Shown: positions 31,065 to 39,631, counted from the first letter of the stretch. The stretch: 64,000 nucleotides of DNA from Ralstonia condita (GCF_958405655.1 NZ_CATYWO010000008.1:1-64000); one strand, 5' to 3'. The notes: a model not told the origin generated them from the sequence alone. A program made the numbers and translations.

Positions 31065-32204
31065 ATGCGGGACTTGACCTTACGCCATCGCGATTGGCGT
31101 CATTGGGCGCTCCGGGGCGCAGGCGCCTTGGTGGCGGTGTTCGCGCTGCAAAGCTGCGCGAGCGCCGGCGACCGCCAGGGCGCCATCGCCACCGAGAAGG
31201 CAAAGCAGCTGGACGACGCCCGCACGCAGGCGCATGCGCCGTTCCAATCGGGCGGACTTGCCACGCGCGAGGCGCGCCCCGCCACGCTGCGGGACTCCGG
31301 TCAACCCGACGCGATCTCCTACCTGCAACATGTCGACTTCCGCTTCGACGGCGGCGTGGGCTTCGTCATTGACCACCTTGCGTTGCGCATGGTGCCGCGC
31401 CAGCCGGGCGACCCGGTGTGGCTGGACGATGTCGCGTCGTACACGCTGCAACCGGTCAACGGGACGGTACGGGTGACAGCCGAGAGCATGGCCGCGCTGT
31501 TCAACACGGTCGTCTTCGCGCGCGGACCAGGCAGCGATCCGCCGTTGCGCAATTTCAGCTTCGCGCTCGCGGACGGCGCGCTCGACATGCACGCCGAGAT
31601 GCGTCGCCGCGGCGCATGGGTGCCGATCGAGCTTCGCGGCCCGCTGGTGCTGCGTGACCCGCAGACCATCGTGTTCCATCCCAACGTGGTGAAAGTGCGC
31701 GGCCAGGACGCCGACGCGCTGATGGGCGCTGCGCATATCGAACTGGCGGATCTGCTGCCGGTGTCAACGCCGGCCGTGCAGCTGACGGGCAGCGAGATCG
31801 TCATGCAGGTACCGAAGTTGTTCCCGCCGCCCGCGCTGGACCTGAAGCTCTCCGCCATCCGTGTCACACGGGACGGTCTCGTCATGCAGATCGGTGAAGG
31901 CACCCCGCAGATGCCGCCGTTGGCACACGCCGTGGACACACAGCGCCCGTACATCCTGTTCCGGGGCGGCGACATCCGCTTCATGCGCTCCATGCCGATG
32001 AATGCGCGCATCGATATCGTCGTCGCCGATCCGTCCAGGCCGTTTGTCTTCAACCTGTATCGCTATCGGGATCAGCTCGTGGCAGGCTCGCTGCGCTTTT
32101 CGCCGGATGGCGGCATCCGCGTGCTGATGCCGTCGTTCGACACACTGGCCGCGGCCCGTCCTGGGAAAGCCGCTGTGCAACTCGCCCGGAGGACCGTGCA
32201 ATGA
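31065..32204 (+). CDS. Lipoprotein of unknown function, first of a paralogous pair
   Basis: A 379-residue exported protein. The N-terminus has a lipobox (AVFALQSCASAGD, Cys near residue 30), so it is probably a lipoprotein. The rest is strand-rich: LQHVDFRFDGGVGFVIDHLA, SMAALFNTVVFARG, LFPPPALDLKLSAIRVTRDG and FRGGDIRFMRSM. The next gene has the same blocks in the same order, so the two are diverged paralogues. The fold resembles lipid-binding barrel proteins such as LmeA/DUF2993, but that is a guess. A CGAGGAGA site precedes ATG 31065, and the stop overlaps the next start (ATGA). Confidence 0.72.
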   Translation: MRDLTLRHRDWRHWALRGAGALVAVFALQSCASAGDRQGAIATEKAKQLDDARTQAHAPFQSGGLATREARPATLRDSGQPDAISYLQHVDFRFDGGVGFVIDHLALRMVPRQPGDPVWLDDVASYTLQPVNGTVRVTAESMAALFNTVVFARGPGSDPPLRNFSFALADGALDMHAEMRRRGAWVPIELRGPLVLRDPQTIVFHPNVVKVRGQDADALMGAAHIELADLLPVSTPAVQLTGSEIVMQVPKLFPPPALDLKLSAIRVTRDGLVMQIGEGTPQMPPLAHAVDTQRPYILFRGGDIRFMRSMPMNARIDIVVADPSRPFVFNLYRYRDQLVAGSLRFSPDGGIRVLMPSFDTLAAARPGKAAVQLARRTVQ

Positions 32205-33274
32205 TCGCCCCCGCCTTCGCACTCGCCACGATGACGTTGCGCCTCGCGCTGCTGGCACTCGGTCTGGCCGGCCTCCTGGCAAGCGCGCTCTGCCGTGCCA
32301 GCGAGCCGCCCATGGCCGGCGTGCAGCGCAAGGAATTGACCGCCGTACGCGAACGATGGACGCAGCGCTGCGATCCAAGCTCCGGCGCCGCCAACGCCAG
32401 TGACGTGGCCACCCCGCGCAATTCCGGCACGGCGCCGCCGGTGGTACAGATGCGCAACGTCGATTTCCGCATCACGGGCGATATCGGATTCCGTGTGCAC
32501 GAGCTGACTGCACAGCTTGTGCCGCGGACGCCCGGTCAGCCGGTCGACATGGACGATCCGAGCCAGTTCGATATCCGCATCCTCGGCGGCGAAGTGACGG
32601 TACCCAAGGCCTCGCTCGACGCCCTGTTCAATACGTACCTGCTGGACTACTCGCCGCGCTCGCTCAACGCGCTGTCGCTCACACCGGGGGATGGGGTACT
32701 CGACGTGTCGGGAGGCCTGAAGCTGCGCGATCATTTCCCGGGCGTTTGGCTGCCGTTCGGCATGCGCGGCACGCTGGCACTCAGGGAATCGCGTTACCTC
32801 GTCTACACGCCCACCGAGGCACGCGTGCTTGGCGTCCAGACGCTGGCGATCCTGAAGGCGATGGGGCTCGAACTGTCGCAACTCGCGCCGCTCGAACGCG
32901 GGGGCGCCAGGCTGGACGGCAACACCATGGTGCTCGACCAGTACACGGTGTTCCCGCCACCGCGCCTGATCGGACAGATGAAGACAGCGCGCGTGACACC
33001 TGATGGGCTGGTACTCGGCTTTGGCCCCGCCCCCATGCTGTGCGCAGCTGCGCCCACCGATGCCGGCAGCCGCATCTGGATCCAGTCAGGCGACCTGAAG
33101 ATGTACAACGTGCTGGTGACGAACAGTCGCGTCCTCGTCACCGATACGTCCACGCGCGAGCCGCTGCGATTCGACCTCTACCACTATCGCGAAGCCGCCG
33201 CGCGCGGCACCACGCGCATGGATGCGGACGGCACGCTGCGCGTGGACCTGGCGCCCGCACCGGCCGTGCAGTAG
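32201..33274 (+). CDS. Exported protein of unknown function, second of a paralogous pair
   Basis: A 357-residue protein with a signal peptide or N-terminal anchor (LRLALLALGLAGLLASALCRA). It repeats the layout of the upstream gene: MRNVDFRITGDIGFRVHELT, SLDALFNTYLLDYSP, VFPPPRLIGQMKTARVTPDG and SGDLKMYNVLV. Each block aligns with its counterpart in the 31065 protein. Identity looks low but the order is conserved throughout, so a gene duplication is clear. Translation is probably coupled (4-base overlap). The two products may work together in the envelope; nothing in the sequence shows a substrate. Confidence 0.72.
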   Translation: MIAPAFALATMTLRLALLALGLAGLLASALCRASEPPMAGVQRKELTAVRERWTQRCDPSSGAANASDVATPRNSGTAPPVVQMRNVDFRITGDIGFRVHELTAQLVPRTPGQPVDMDDPSQFDIRILGGEVTVPKASLDALFNTYLLDYSPRSLNALSLTPGDGVLDVSGGLKLRDHFPGVWLPFGMRGTLALRESRYLVYTPTEARVLGVQTLAILKAMGLELSQLAPLERGGARLDGNTMVLDQYTVFPPPRLIGQMKTARVTPDGLVLGFGPAPMLCAAAPTDAGSRIWIQSGDLKMYNVLVTNSRVLVTDTSTREPLRFDLYHYREAAARGTTRMDADGTLRVDLAPAPAVQ

Positions 33275-33284
33275 GGCCACCGCG

Positions 33285-33698
33285 CTACTTCTGGCACACG
33301 GCGCGCAGGATCGCCTCACCTTCAGAATGCGGCACGACGGCTTCCCATCGGGGGCCGTCGATGTTCTTGGTCAGCACCGTGGCGTGCTGGCTGTCCTGGA
33401 TCAGCGCGCTGACCGGCAGGATGCGATCGTTCTTGCAGTCGTAGACCGAGGTACGCGAGTCATATTGGTACGTCTTGCCGTCTGCGAGCTTGCGTGGCGC
33501 GTCATAGGCGTCGCGCGAGGTGGCGCGTACCGTGCCATCGCTGTTGCGCTCGATGGAGTCCTTGTCCAGATAGAGCGTGCCGGCATTGTTCGCCAACGGG
33601 GTCAGCTTGACCCAGTTGTCGGCCGCCATGGCCTTCGCGTTGCAGATCATCAGGGCGCATGCCGCCCAATAGGCCAATATCATTCGAGTCTTTCGCAT
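33285..33698 (-). CDS. Surface-adhesin-E-like secreted protein
   Basis: A 137-residue exported protein. A signal peptide (MILAYWAACALMICNAKAMA) precedes ADNWVKLTPLANNAGTLYLD. KDSIERNSDGTVRATSRDAY and YDCKNDRILPVSALIQDS fit the small beta-barrel family related to surface-adhesin protein E of Haemophilus (PF16747). Two Cys (YDCK and AVCQK at the C-terminus) may form a disulphide. GGAGGTAGCC just upstream fixes ATG 33698. It converges, 10 bases apart, with the paralogous-pair operon. Its role is probably in the envelope; adhesion itself is not shown. Confidence 0.75.
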   Translation of the reverse strand: MRKTRMILAYWAACALMICNAKAMAADNWVKLTPLANNAGTLYLDKDSIERNSDGTVRATSRDAYDAPRKLADGKTYQYDSRTSVYDCKNDRILPVSALIQDSQHATVLTKNIDGPRWEAVVPHSEGEAILRAVCQK

Positions 33699-33818
33699 GG
33701 CTACCTCCATTCGCGTCATACCGTGCGTGCGGCCTACCGTCACGGCACCTTCTGCCGCACATCGAAAGACCTGTAGCAATCGGCGTGCCGAACTTAGCCC
33801 CGCCCTTTCAGCCGGCAA

Positions 33819-33842
33819 CAAAAAAGCCCGCGCAGGGCGGGC
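33819..33842 (-). terminator. Intrinsic terminator of the cytochrome c gene
   Basis: On the reverse strand GCCCGC-CCTGC-GCGGGC is followed by TTTTTT. It lies 28 bases beyond the cytochrome stop at 33870. Confidence 0.85.
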
Positions 33843-33869
33843 CTTTCCGAGACACGAACGTCGAACGAC

Positions 33870-34739
33870 TTACTTCGCGGCGGCGGCCATGTAGTCGACG
33901 GCAGCTTTGACATCGTCATCCGAGCCGGCATACGTGCCCTTGGGCGGCATCGCATTCTTGCCGTGCAAAGCGCTCTCGTAGAGTTTGGCCTTGCCTTGGG
34001 CGAGCCGCGGGGCCCAGGCTGCCTTGTCGCCAAACTTCGGCGCCCCTGCCAGGCCAGCGGCGTGGCACATCTGACACGTCGACTCGTAGACCTTCTTGCC
34101 AACATCGCCCGCTGCAGCTTGCGGTGCAGCCGACGCTGCGGGCGCTGCGGCAGCAGGTGCCGGGGCTGCGGCGGCCGGTGCAGCAGCTTCCGGCGCCGAT
34201 GCTGCGGCGGGCGCAGCGGCGCCACCGGCCGGCGCCGCCGGCTCCTGCAGCTTGCCGCCAGCCGAATTGGCCATGTAGACGATGGCGCGCTGAATCTCGT
34301 AGTCACTCACGTCATCGGGTGACGTGCCGCCGCGTGCGGGCATGCCGCCCTTGCCGGCCAGCGCAACCTTGGTCAGGCCGTCGAGCCCTTGCGGCAGACG
34401 CGGAGCCCAGCTTGCCGCATCGCCAAACTTGGGCGCCCCGGCCACACCCGCGGCGTGGCAGGTCGCGCAGACTTCCTTGTACAGCTGTTCGCCAGTCTTG
34501 AAGACACGCGGCGCGTTGGGGTCCTTGAGGTCCAGTTGCGCGACGGGCTTGATGCGATCATTGACCGCTTCCTCGGACATGCCAGCGCTGCCCGCACCGT
34601 CCTTGGCGCCCAGGCCAACATAGTTGGCCAGCATGATGATGATGAGAATGGGAACGACGAACGCGGCGATCACCGTGATGATCAGCTGCTTCGGGGTCTT
34701 GATCAGAGGCTCGTGTTCGTCGTGTTGCGCGTCGCTCAT
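33870..34739 (-). CDS. Membrane-anchored dihaem cytochrome c (c5-like)
   Basis: A 289-residue protein. An N-terminal TM anchor at about 18-42 (KQLIITVIAAFVVPILIIIM) is followed by two class I haem domains. The first has CATCH (VCATCHAAGVAGAPKFGD, about residue 93) and the second CQMCH (TCQMCHAAGLAGAPKFGD, about 225). The two share their text closely, showing an internal duplication. They are joined by an Ala/Pro-rich linker (about 170-212). Axial Met candidates are GGMPARGG and NAMPPKG. The soluble domains face the periplasm and carry electrons, probably to a terminal oxidase. ATG 34739 is preferred over TTG 34745. Confidence 0.9.
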   Translation of the reverse strand: MSDAQHDEHEPLIKTPKQLIITVIAAFVVPILIIIMLANYVGLGAKDGAGSAGMSEEAVNDRIKPVAQLDLKDPNAPRVFKTGEQLYKEVCATCHAAGVAGAPKFGDAASWAPRLPQGLDGLTKVALAGKGGMPARGGTSPDDVSDYEIQRAIVYMANSAGGKLQEPAAPAGGAAAPAAASAPEAAAPAAAAPAPAAAAPAASAAPQAAAGDVGKKVYESTCQMCHAAGLAGAPKFGDKAAWAPRLAQGKAKLYESALHGKNAMPPKGTYAGSDDDVKAAVDYMAAAAK

Positions 34740-35104
34740 GCTCAACTCTCAGGATGGTGAAACCGCTCTTGGAACCCCTTGAGCGCGACCGGCATGAGTC
34801 ACGAGCTATGCCGACCGCGCGTGGGGCCGCGTTGGGTCACGATGAGGGCAGGAGGACCCCGGCAATCGCCGATCAGCCCGAACAGACCTGTCCCCGTATT
34901 ATTTTCTGGCAAATGACGGGCGATTATATCCGCAATGCCTAGCCGTTTGACACGCGGGAGAGCCCTAGGCGGCGCTTTTCGACTTGGGTCAAAAACCGCT
35001 GAAAACGGCGTTGCGCCTTACGCCATCCCCTGAGTGCGATGGACGCACAGCGGCAAATACGCTATTCTGCGGGGCTCTTCTTTCGGTACGTTCTGTGCCG
35101 ACAC
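34740..35104. other. Cytochrome c upstream region and tRNA 5' flank
   Basis: This stretch holds the upstream region of the leftward cytochrome gene and the leader of tRNA-Arg. The recombinase frame reads through part of it on the reverse strand (stop at 34989). I see no separate gene. Confidence 0.5.
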
Positions 35105-36764
35105 GCGCCCGTAGCTCAATGGATAGAGTACTGCCCTCCGAAGGCAGGGGTTGCTGGTTCGATCCCAGCCGGGCGCGCCAATCTGATGCGTCACTGGGCA
35201 CTTCGCCCGGCATGTTGCTCCAATGCGACATCGCGGATGCCAATTGCGCCCGGTTTCCCCGGATGCGGCAGCAAGCAGCATCAACGCGGATTTCGGTAAC
35301 GAGAGCCCGAAGGTATTGCCTCGCAAGAGGATTGTCCGGGTCGCCGAGCTCGGTCCGCGCTATCGATAAAAACTCCTCGATATGCTCGCGGCTCACTTTC
35401 CGAAAGGGAAGATGCTGGCGTGCTTCCAAGCCTCGCAATTCCGCTTCAACCGTCTCCCGCTCGTGCTGCTTTCGCCTGATATGCGCCTGCAGCGTCGAAT
35501 CAAGATCGATATTTTTCTTTGCAACCTGTTCGTACATGCGGCCAAGAGCGGCATCCAGCGCGGCCAGTCGAGTGCGTAGCAATTGAAGTCTCTTCGGATC
35601 AGGCTGCTTCGCGTCTTTCCAGATGGCCATCAGTTCGCCCATGATGCCTGCTACTCGTTCTGTACTCAGGACACGCTCAATGAGTGCGGTCAATACCAAT
35701 CGGTCTAGGCGCTCCTTTGGAAGATTCGGGCAGGAGCAAGCGGAAGGGCTGATTTTCTGCTTGGATGCGCATCGATAGTATTTGTATCGGCCGGATTTCC
35801 CCGTGGCAAGCGTAAGCCCCTTGTTGCAGCGACCGCAGATGAGTAGTCCGGTCAAAAGCGTGGGGACCTGTGCAGCACGATTGTCGGTGTTTGGGGGGCG
35901 ACGCGTTGCAAGTACTCTATGCACAGCGTCAAACTCGTCCCTTCCCAAAATAGCCGGAATCTGTGTCGTGACCCATTCCTCCCTGGGATGAGGACGGTTT
36001 GTGTGCGAATTTCTTTTGAACGTCACGAGCTCACCGATGCACGCGGAGTTCTCTAAGACCATCTCCACATGGCGAATCGTCCATTTTGTGCCTCGATGTT
36101 GCAGCCCACTCGCATTCAATTCCTCGGCAATTCGCTTCATCCCCATAACTAAACCGTCTTTTCCAAATCGCGCAAGTCTGAAGATTCGACGGACGACCTC
36201 AGCTTCTTCGTCGTCCACTACAAGGATTTTCTTCACACCACTCCGTGCCGGTATGTCGGTGGCGACAATTCTGTATCCATACGGAGGCTTTGAGCCATTG
36301 AAGTAGCCTGCCACTGCATTAGCTCTCATACAGTCAGCGACTCGCACCCCCGTACTTAGGCTCTGCAGTTCGTCAAGAATGCCGGTGACGTTTCTAACAA
36401 GAAATGAAGATCGCTCATCTTCGGGGCGAGGTTGGCCGAAGATTACAAGTTGAACACCATTCTGCCCAAGCTTTCGCTCCAAAATCTCGCGCTCAGCATT
36501 TCGACGATAGAACCGGTTCTGAGCGTGCACGACGATCAGGTCAAACGGCTTTTCTGGTGAGAGCGCAGCGCCAACCATACGGTCGAAAACGGGGCGCCTG
36601 CGTTCGAGGGCATAAGCTGATGCTCCCGGCTCCTCAAAGATTTCGACAATGACGTGGCCTTTATCGTGTGCCCATTTCTTCATTACGGCCACTTGGTCGT
36701 CCATTGACATGCCTTGATCAGCCTGCCTCTCCGTTGAAACTCGGACGTACAGCGCAATTCTCAT
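34989..36764 (-). CDS. Large serine recombinase/integrase whose frame reads through the tRNA
   Basis: A 591-residue site-specific recombinase. The resolvase domain (1-150) has the nucleophile Ser10 in ALYVRVSTERQADQG and the partner segment ALERRRPVFDRMV. The Recombinase domain (about 165-275) has GYFNGSKPPYGYR. A zinc ribbon follows (ICGRCNKG...RCASKQ...ACSCP, about 310-350), then a coiled coil at about 380-460. GGAG precedes ATG 36764. From about residue 527 the frame is the antisense of tRNA-Arg and its flank (DWRARLGSNQQPLPSEGS). The last 60 or so residues therefore come from the chromosome, joined by integration. It integrates and excises the island. Confidence 0.9.
   Translation of the reverse strand: MRIALYVRVSTERQADQGMSMDDQVAVMKKWAHDKGHVIVEIFEEPGASAYALERRRPVFDRMVGAALSPEKPFDLIVVHAQNRFYRRNAEREILERKLGQNGVQLVIFGQPRPEDERSSFLVRNVTGILDELQSLSTGVRVADCMRANAVAGYFNGSKPPYGYRIVATDIPARSGVKKILVVDDEEAEVVRRIFRLARFGKDGLVMGMKRIAEELNASGLQHRGTKWTIRHVEMVLENSACIGELVTFKRNSHTNRPHPREEWVTTQIPAILGRDEFDAVHRVLATRRPPNTDNRAAQVPTLLTGLLICGRCNKGLTLATGKSGRYKYYRCASKQKISPSACSCPNLPKERLDRLVLTALIERVLSTERVAGIMGELMAIWKDAKQPDPKRLQLLRTRLAALDAALGRMYEQVAKKNIDLDSTLQAHIRRKQHERETVEAELRGLEARQHLPFRKVSREHIEEFLSIARTELGDPDNPLARQYLRALVTEIRVDAACCRIRGNRAQLASAMSHWSNMPGEVPSDASDWRARLGSNQQPLPSEGSTLSIELRARVGTERTERRAPQNSVFAAVRPSHSGDGVRRNAVFSGF
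35105..35180 (+). tRNA. tRNA-Arg (CCG anticodon)
   Basis: A complete 76-base cloverleaf including CCA. The acceptor stem GCGCCCG pairs with CGGGCGC. The D-arm is GCTC...GAGT, the anticodon arm CTGCC-CTCCGAA-GGCAG (anticodon CCG, reading CGG), and the T-arm GCTGG-TTCGATC-CCAGC. The encoded 3' end is G-CCA. The tRNA marks the left border of the island: a serine recombinase gene faces it and the DNA to its right changes composition. Confidence 0.97.
35172..35180. other. Candidate left attachment core (9 bases)
   Basis: GGCGCGCCA, the 3' end of tRNA-Arg, recurs in the same orientation at 45732-45740, close to where core-like genes resume. Large serine recombinases use short cores, so this could be the att duplication. 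The 9-mer is GC-rich and could match by chance. Confidence 0.3.
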
Positions 36765-36836
36765 GTCTATCTCCAATGCCCCTGAAACGCACCCTACCAG
36801 CACCGTCCGGCGCGTGACGGGGTATCTCACGCTTGT

Positions 36837-37175
36837 CTAGTGACGGCACCCAAAGGAAAGACGCTCGGCACATCGAGCTGACTGCGTTTGACCGCGACCT
36901 ACAGAGTCGGCGCTTCCCGGCACGGTTGAAACGCATGCGAAATTTGCTAAATAGCAAGCCATGATTTGTTCGAGTACAGTGCATTCGCTTGGCAAGAGTT
37001 CATCGACGGCATAGTCTCCCGCAAGAAACAGCGTGATCCGCACATCGCGATATTCCAAAATAACGGATTGTTGCCGTGGATTGCGAGCGCGAGAAGTCCT
37101 CGCATTGATGCGCACCGTATCGGACAAAATGCTAGCCGGGCGAGGTTCTAGCTTGGCCGCAACATTCACTCTCAT
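36837..37175 (-). CDS. Hypothetical protein upstream of the recombinase
   Basis: A possible 112-residue product (MRVNVAAKLEPRPASILSDT...) on the same strand as the recombinase, 72 bases before it. The middle section (VILEYRDVRITLFLAGDYAV) looks protein-like; the Ser/Arg-rich end does not. It resembles no family I know. Coding status is uncertain. Confidence 0.35.
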   Translation of the reverse strand: MRVNVAAKLEPRPASILSDTVRINARTSRARNPRQQSVILEYRDVRITLFLAGDYAVDELLPSECTVLEQIMACYLANFACVSTVPGSADSVGRGQTQSARCAERLSFGCRH

Positions 37176-37858
37176 ACCACATCCCTCCAACGCCTGACTC
37201 CCGAAGCACTCTGGCAGCGCTTAAACCTTAAGATTACACAGAAGCACCTTAGACGATATCGATTTTAACAACAATGCTTTAATATTCGATATTTTTCTTT
37301 TTGACAAACACAATAAAACAAAAAGACATTTATTTAAAAGATCAACGCATGTAACCAGAAGATTCAAAGCTTTGACAAATGCCGTAAGACGCCGAGCCCC
37401 GCATCAGGCGGGGTAACCAAGATCCGCGAGATATCTCGCCCCGCCCCCCTCGGAAATAGTCAAGGGCCAAGCGTCCGAGCCATCTGCGGACAGCCGAGAT
37501 TCCACAACTTAGCGGAACAGCTAGCATGGGACGCCTGCTTAGCGGCGAAATTCCGGACCCGAGCATCAACTTCGTCCGAGCCATTGGACGCCGCAAGAAT
37601 GGTCATGGCGATCTTGTCGTCATGTCGGCGCTGTGGGCGCGACGTCGGCTTCCGCTCAAGCAGCAAGCCATACTGCTGCGAAAAAGGCGCTGTTCAGCCC
37701 ACCTTTTTATTTGGCGGCGCAGCCTGCGATTCCTCCACTCCTTCCCAGCCACCGGTTCTCGTACCGTAGAGCAGACGCGCGAGGTGATCCACGTGCGGCC
37801 ATACTCTTCAGCGTTTGGTAGACTGTTTGACGCAATACACAGCGAGGAACTCTTCGAC
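37176..37858. other. AT-rich gene-poor stretch of the island
   Basis: About 680 bases without a convincing gene. Bases 37220-37370 are strikingly AT-rich for this genome, with runs such as TTTTTCTTTTTGAC and AAAACAAAAAGAC. A hairpin CCCCGC-ATCAG-GCGGGG lies at about 37395-37412. Frames opening at 37526 upstream of the 37859 gene look non-coding. Confidence 0.5.
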
Positions 37859-38155
37859 ATGGATCGAGCCGAGCTTATCAATGCCATCCTTACCCGAATG
37901 GAACAGGTCTGGGGCGATGGAGGATTGAGTGGCGAGCCTGAGCAGTACGCCTGGCTTCTTGAGCACTTCGGGATAAGCGAGGAGGAGGACGTGCAGTGGC
38001 AACTTGTCCTTGAGTACGACATGGACGAGTTATCCGAAGAAGATCGCGAGGATCCTGAGGTAATGCAGTTCGTCGAAGACGAAGAGCAGGTGGTCCGATT
38101 CCTTGAGAATTTATTGCGCAAGTATGAAAGCGTGCAGTTACAATTCGCCCCCTGA
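37859..38155 (+). CDS. Small acidic hypothetical protein
   Basis: A 98-residue, very acidic protein: MDRAELINAILTRMEQVWGD, then SEEEDVQWQLVLEYDMDELS and VMQFVEDEEQVVRFLENLLR. It is predicted helical and soluble. GAGGAA upstream supports ATG 37859 over the longer frame from 37526. The strong negative charge is a feature seen in DNA-mimic and inhibitor proteins on mobile elements, but no family match is recognised and the comparison is only suggestive. Confidence 0.6.
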   Translation: MDRAELINAILTRMEQVWGDGGLSGEPEQYAWLLEHFGISEEEDVQWQLVLEYDMDELSEEDREDPEVMQFVEDEEQVVRFLENLLRKYESVQLQFAP

Positions 38156-38304
38156 CGATCGTCCGTCCTTTCCGGATGCCTCGCTATCGAAGTGCCGAAT
38201 TTCAATCCGCCGCTTCCTTGCCGTATCTGATTGTGTGCGGCCAGCCCTGATAGCTCAACGCTGCGCACCCTGACTTTCGCGAAGCGATTGGCAACGCAAC
38301 GCAA

Positions 38305-38706
38305 GTGCAGCCAGAGACCAGCGAGACACTCGAAAAATTTGCGCACGCCAGAATCGCAGCGGCGTCCAGGCGGGTGAATCGAGCGCTTCGTCGCGCGTCG
38401 AATGGTGGCTTACAGGAATTGCATCAGACGCGTATCCAAATCAAGCGGCTGCGTTACCTGCTTGAGTTCTTCTCGCCCGTGCTGGGCAAAAAAGATATCA
38501 AACGGATTCGCCGGCTGGAACAGCTTCAAGACGCGTTAGGGGAGCTGAACGACGTGGTTGTCGGAGCGACCTACATCTCCCAGGTTGCCGTCAGAGCAGA
38601 GTACGCGCCAGCCCACGAACTGTTTGCGCAGTGGCTTAAAAAGGAGAAAAAGGCCCGACGTCGCGCTGCCGTTACGGCGTTAAGGTCTCTTCCCCGCGAG
38701 CGCTGA
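38305..38706 (+). CDS. Half-length CHAD-domain protein
   Basis: A 133-residue protein starting at GTG 38305. It matches the C-terminal half of a CHAD domain: LQELHQTRIQIKRLRYLLEF (H-x-x-R-x-x-x-K-R-L-R-Y-x-L-E-F) and LEQLQDALGELNDVVVGATY. Full CHAD domains are about 280 residues and bind polyphosphate through these His/Arg/Lys rows. Either it is a minimal single-repeat CHAD or the 5' half has been lost. The ending (KKEKKARRRAAVTALRSL) is strongly basic, as in the family. Confidence 0.7.
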   Translation: MQPETSETLEKFAHARIAAASRRVNRALRRASNGGLQELHQTRIQIKRLRYLLEFFSPVLGKKDIKRIRRLEQLQDALGELNDVVVGATYISQVAVRAEYAPAHELFAQWLKKEKKARRRAAVTALRSLPRER

Positions 38707-38886
38707 GGTTGTCCTTGGTGTATCGGCAGGGAAAGGGCAGCAACTTATCCACATAAGCTGTGGGCAAGATCCGCTTCGAGCTTCGTCAGGCGGCGCCGGG
38801 ACTCAGTTTGATCGGTATGCTCAAATTTTGTGCACATCGAAAACTATATATACTGTTTCAGTACATATAAAAAAAAGGGGCACCAG

Positions 38887-39336
38887 ATGGAACTCGAAAT
38901 GGCAAAGCAAGCGGCAGCGGCTGAGAACGCATCCTCCAGTGCCACAGCAAAGACTGGCCGAACCAAATCTGAAGCGAGCGCAGGCTCGCGAGCCACCAAA
39001 CAGAGCTCGGCCAAGCCGGCGGCATCGCCAGCCGTGCTAGAGAAGAGCCAAAAGAAGACAAGGCGTGCTGTCAGTGTGGCTACCCCAGCGGGAGAGATGG
39101 CTCCGGAGAAGCCGAAGAAAACCAAGGTTGTGCGGGACAGTTTCACGATGCCGGAAGCAGACTATCGAATGCTCGCCGAACTCAAGGAGAGGTGTCTCGC
39201 AGGTGGAAAGAAGGTCAAGAAGAGCGAACTCCTGCGTGCCGGAGTCAATCTACTGGCGGCGATGCCGGCGAATCGCCTGCTTGCCGTTCTAGCGAAACTA
39301 GATTCTGTGAAGACGGGCCGACCAACGAAGGTTTGA
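38887..39336 (+). CDS. Lys/Ala-rich protein with a ribbon-helix-helix-like C-terminus
   Basis: A 149-residue protein. Residues 1-85 are low-complexity Ala/Ser/Lys-rich (KQAAAAENASSSATAKTGRT) and probably disordered. Residues about 88-140 are ordered: RDSFTMPEADYRMLAELKER, then GKKVKKSELLRAGVNLLAAM. A short strand followed by two helices, with GVNLL at the end, resembles ribbon-helix-helix DNA-binding proteins, and similar conserved proteins are common in Burkholderiales. AGGGG sits 6 bases before ATG 38887. It may be a DNA-binding regulator or nucleoid-associated protein; I infer this from pattern only. Confidence 0.6.
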   Translation: MELEMAKQAAAAENASSSATAKTGRTKSEASAGSRATKQSSAKPAASPAVLEKSQKKTRRAVSVATPAGEMAPEKPKKTKVVRDSFTMPEADYRMLAELKERCLAGGKKVKKSELLRAGVNLLAAMPANRLLAVLAKLDSVKTGRPTKV

Positions 39337-39446
39337 TGGCACAGGTATGCAGCGCGGGGGGCTTCTCCGCGCTTCCACGAAAAAAATTCGCGCGAGCACG
39401 CTCATACGGCCGCAAGCACGTTGCAGACGTTCAATCGACGAAAGCC

Positions 39447-39476
39447 AAAAAAAAAGCGCAGCCATCTTGACTGCGC
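39447..39476 (-). terminator. Leftward intrinsic terminator with no obvious gene
   Basis: On the reverse strand GCGCAG and CTGCGC pair around 9 bases and run into nine T residues. The nearest leftward gene (uppP) ends at 40055, 580 bases away. Confidence 0.55.
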
Positions 39477-39530
39477 ACGAGGAGAAGACGAGGGTCCATC
39501 TCTCATCACGGCGCAAGGTTACACAAAAGT

Positions 39531-39550
39531 TATGACAAAATTTTGTCATA
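39531..39550. promoter_or_regulatory. 20-base perfect palindrome, candidate operator
   Basis: TATGACAAAATTTTGTCATA is a perfect palindrome about 80 bases before the small gene at 39632. Its core TGACA-N6-TGTCA recurs at 42424. Confidence 0.5.
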
Positions 39551-39631
39551 CATGTGATGCAAGCATCCTACGATTGCTTTGCTGCTGTGCGACGCCGAGA
39601 ATAACGGGGTGAGGGGAAAAAGGGAGTTGGA

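Noticed and set aside
34989..35180. A protein domain at the recombinase C-terminus (RARLGSNQQPLPSEGS)
   Set aside because: This text is the antisense of tRNA-Arg and appears wherever frames run through such tRNAs. It is not a domain.
36837..37175. Recombination directionality factor for the serine recombinase
   Set aside because: Position fits, but the sequence has no recognisable family features and coding status is itself doubtful.
38830..38880. LexA box near the AT-rich leader of the 38887 gene
   Set aside because: TACTG-TTT-CAGTA is a dyad, but it lacks the CTGT-N8-ACAG layout.
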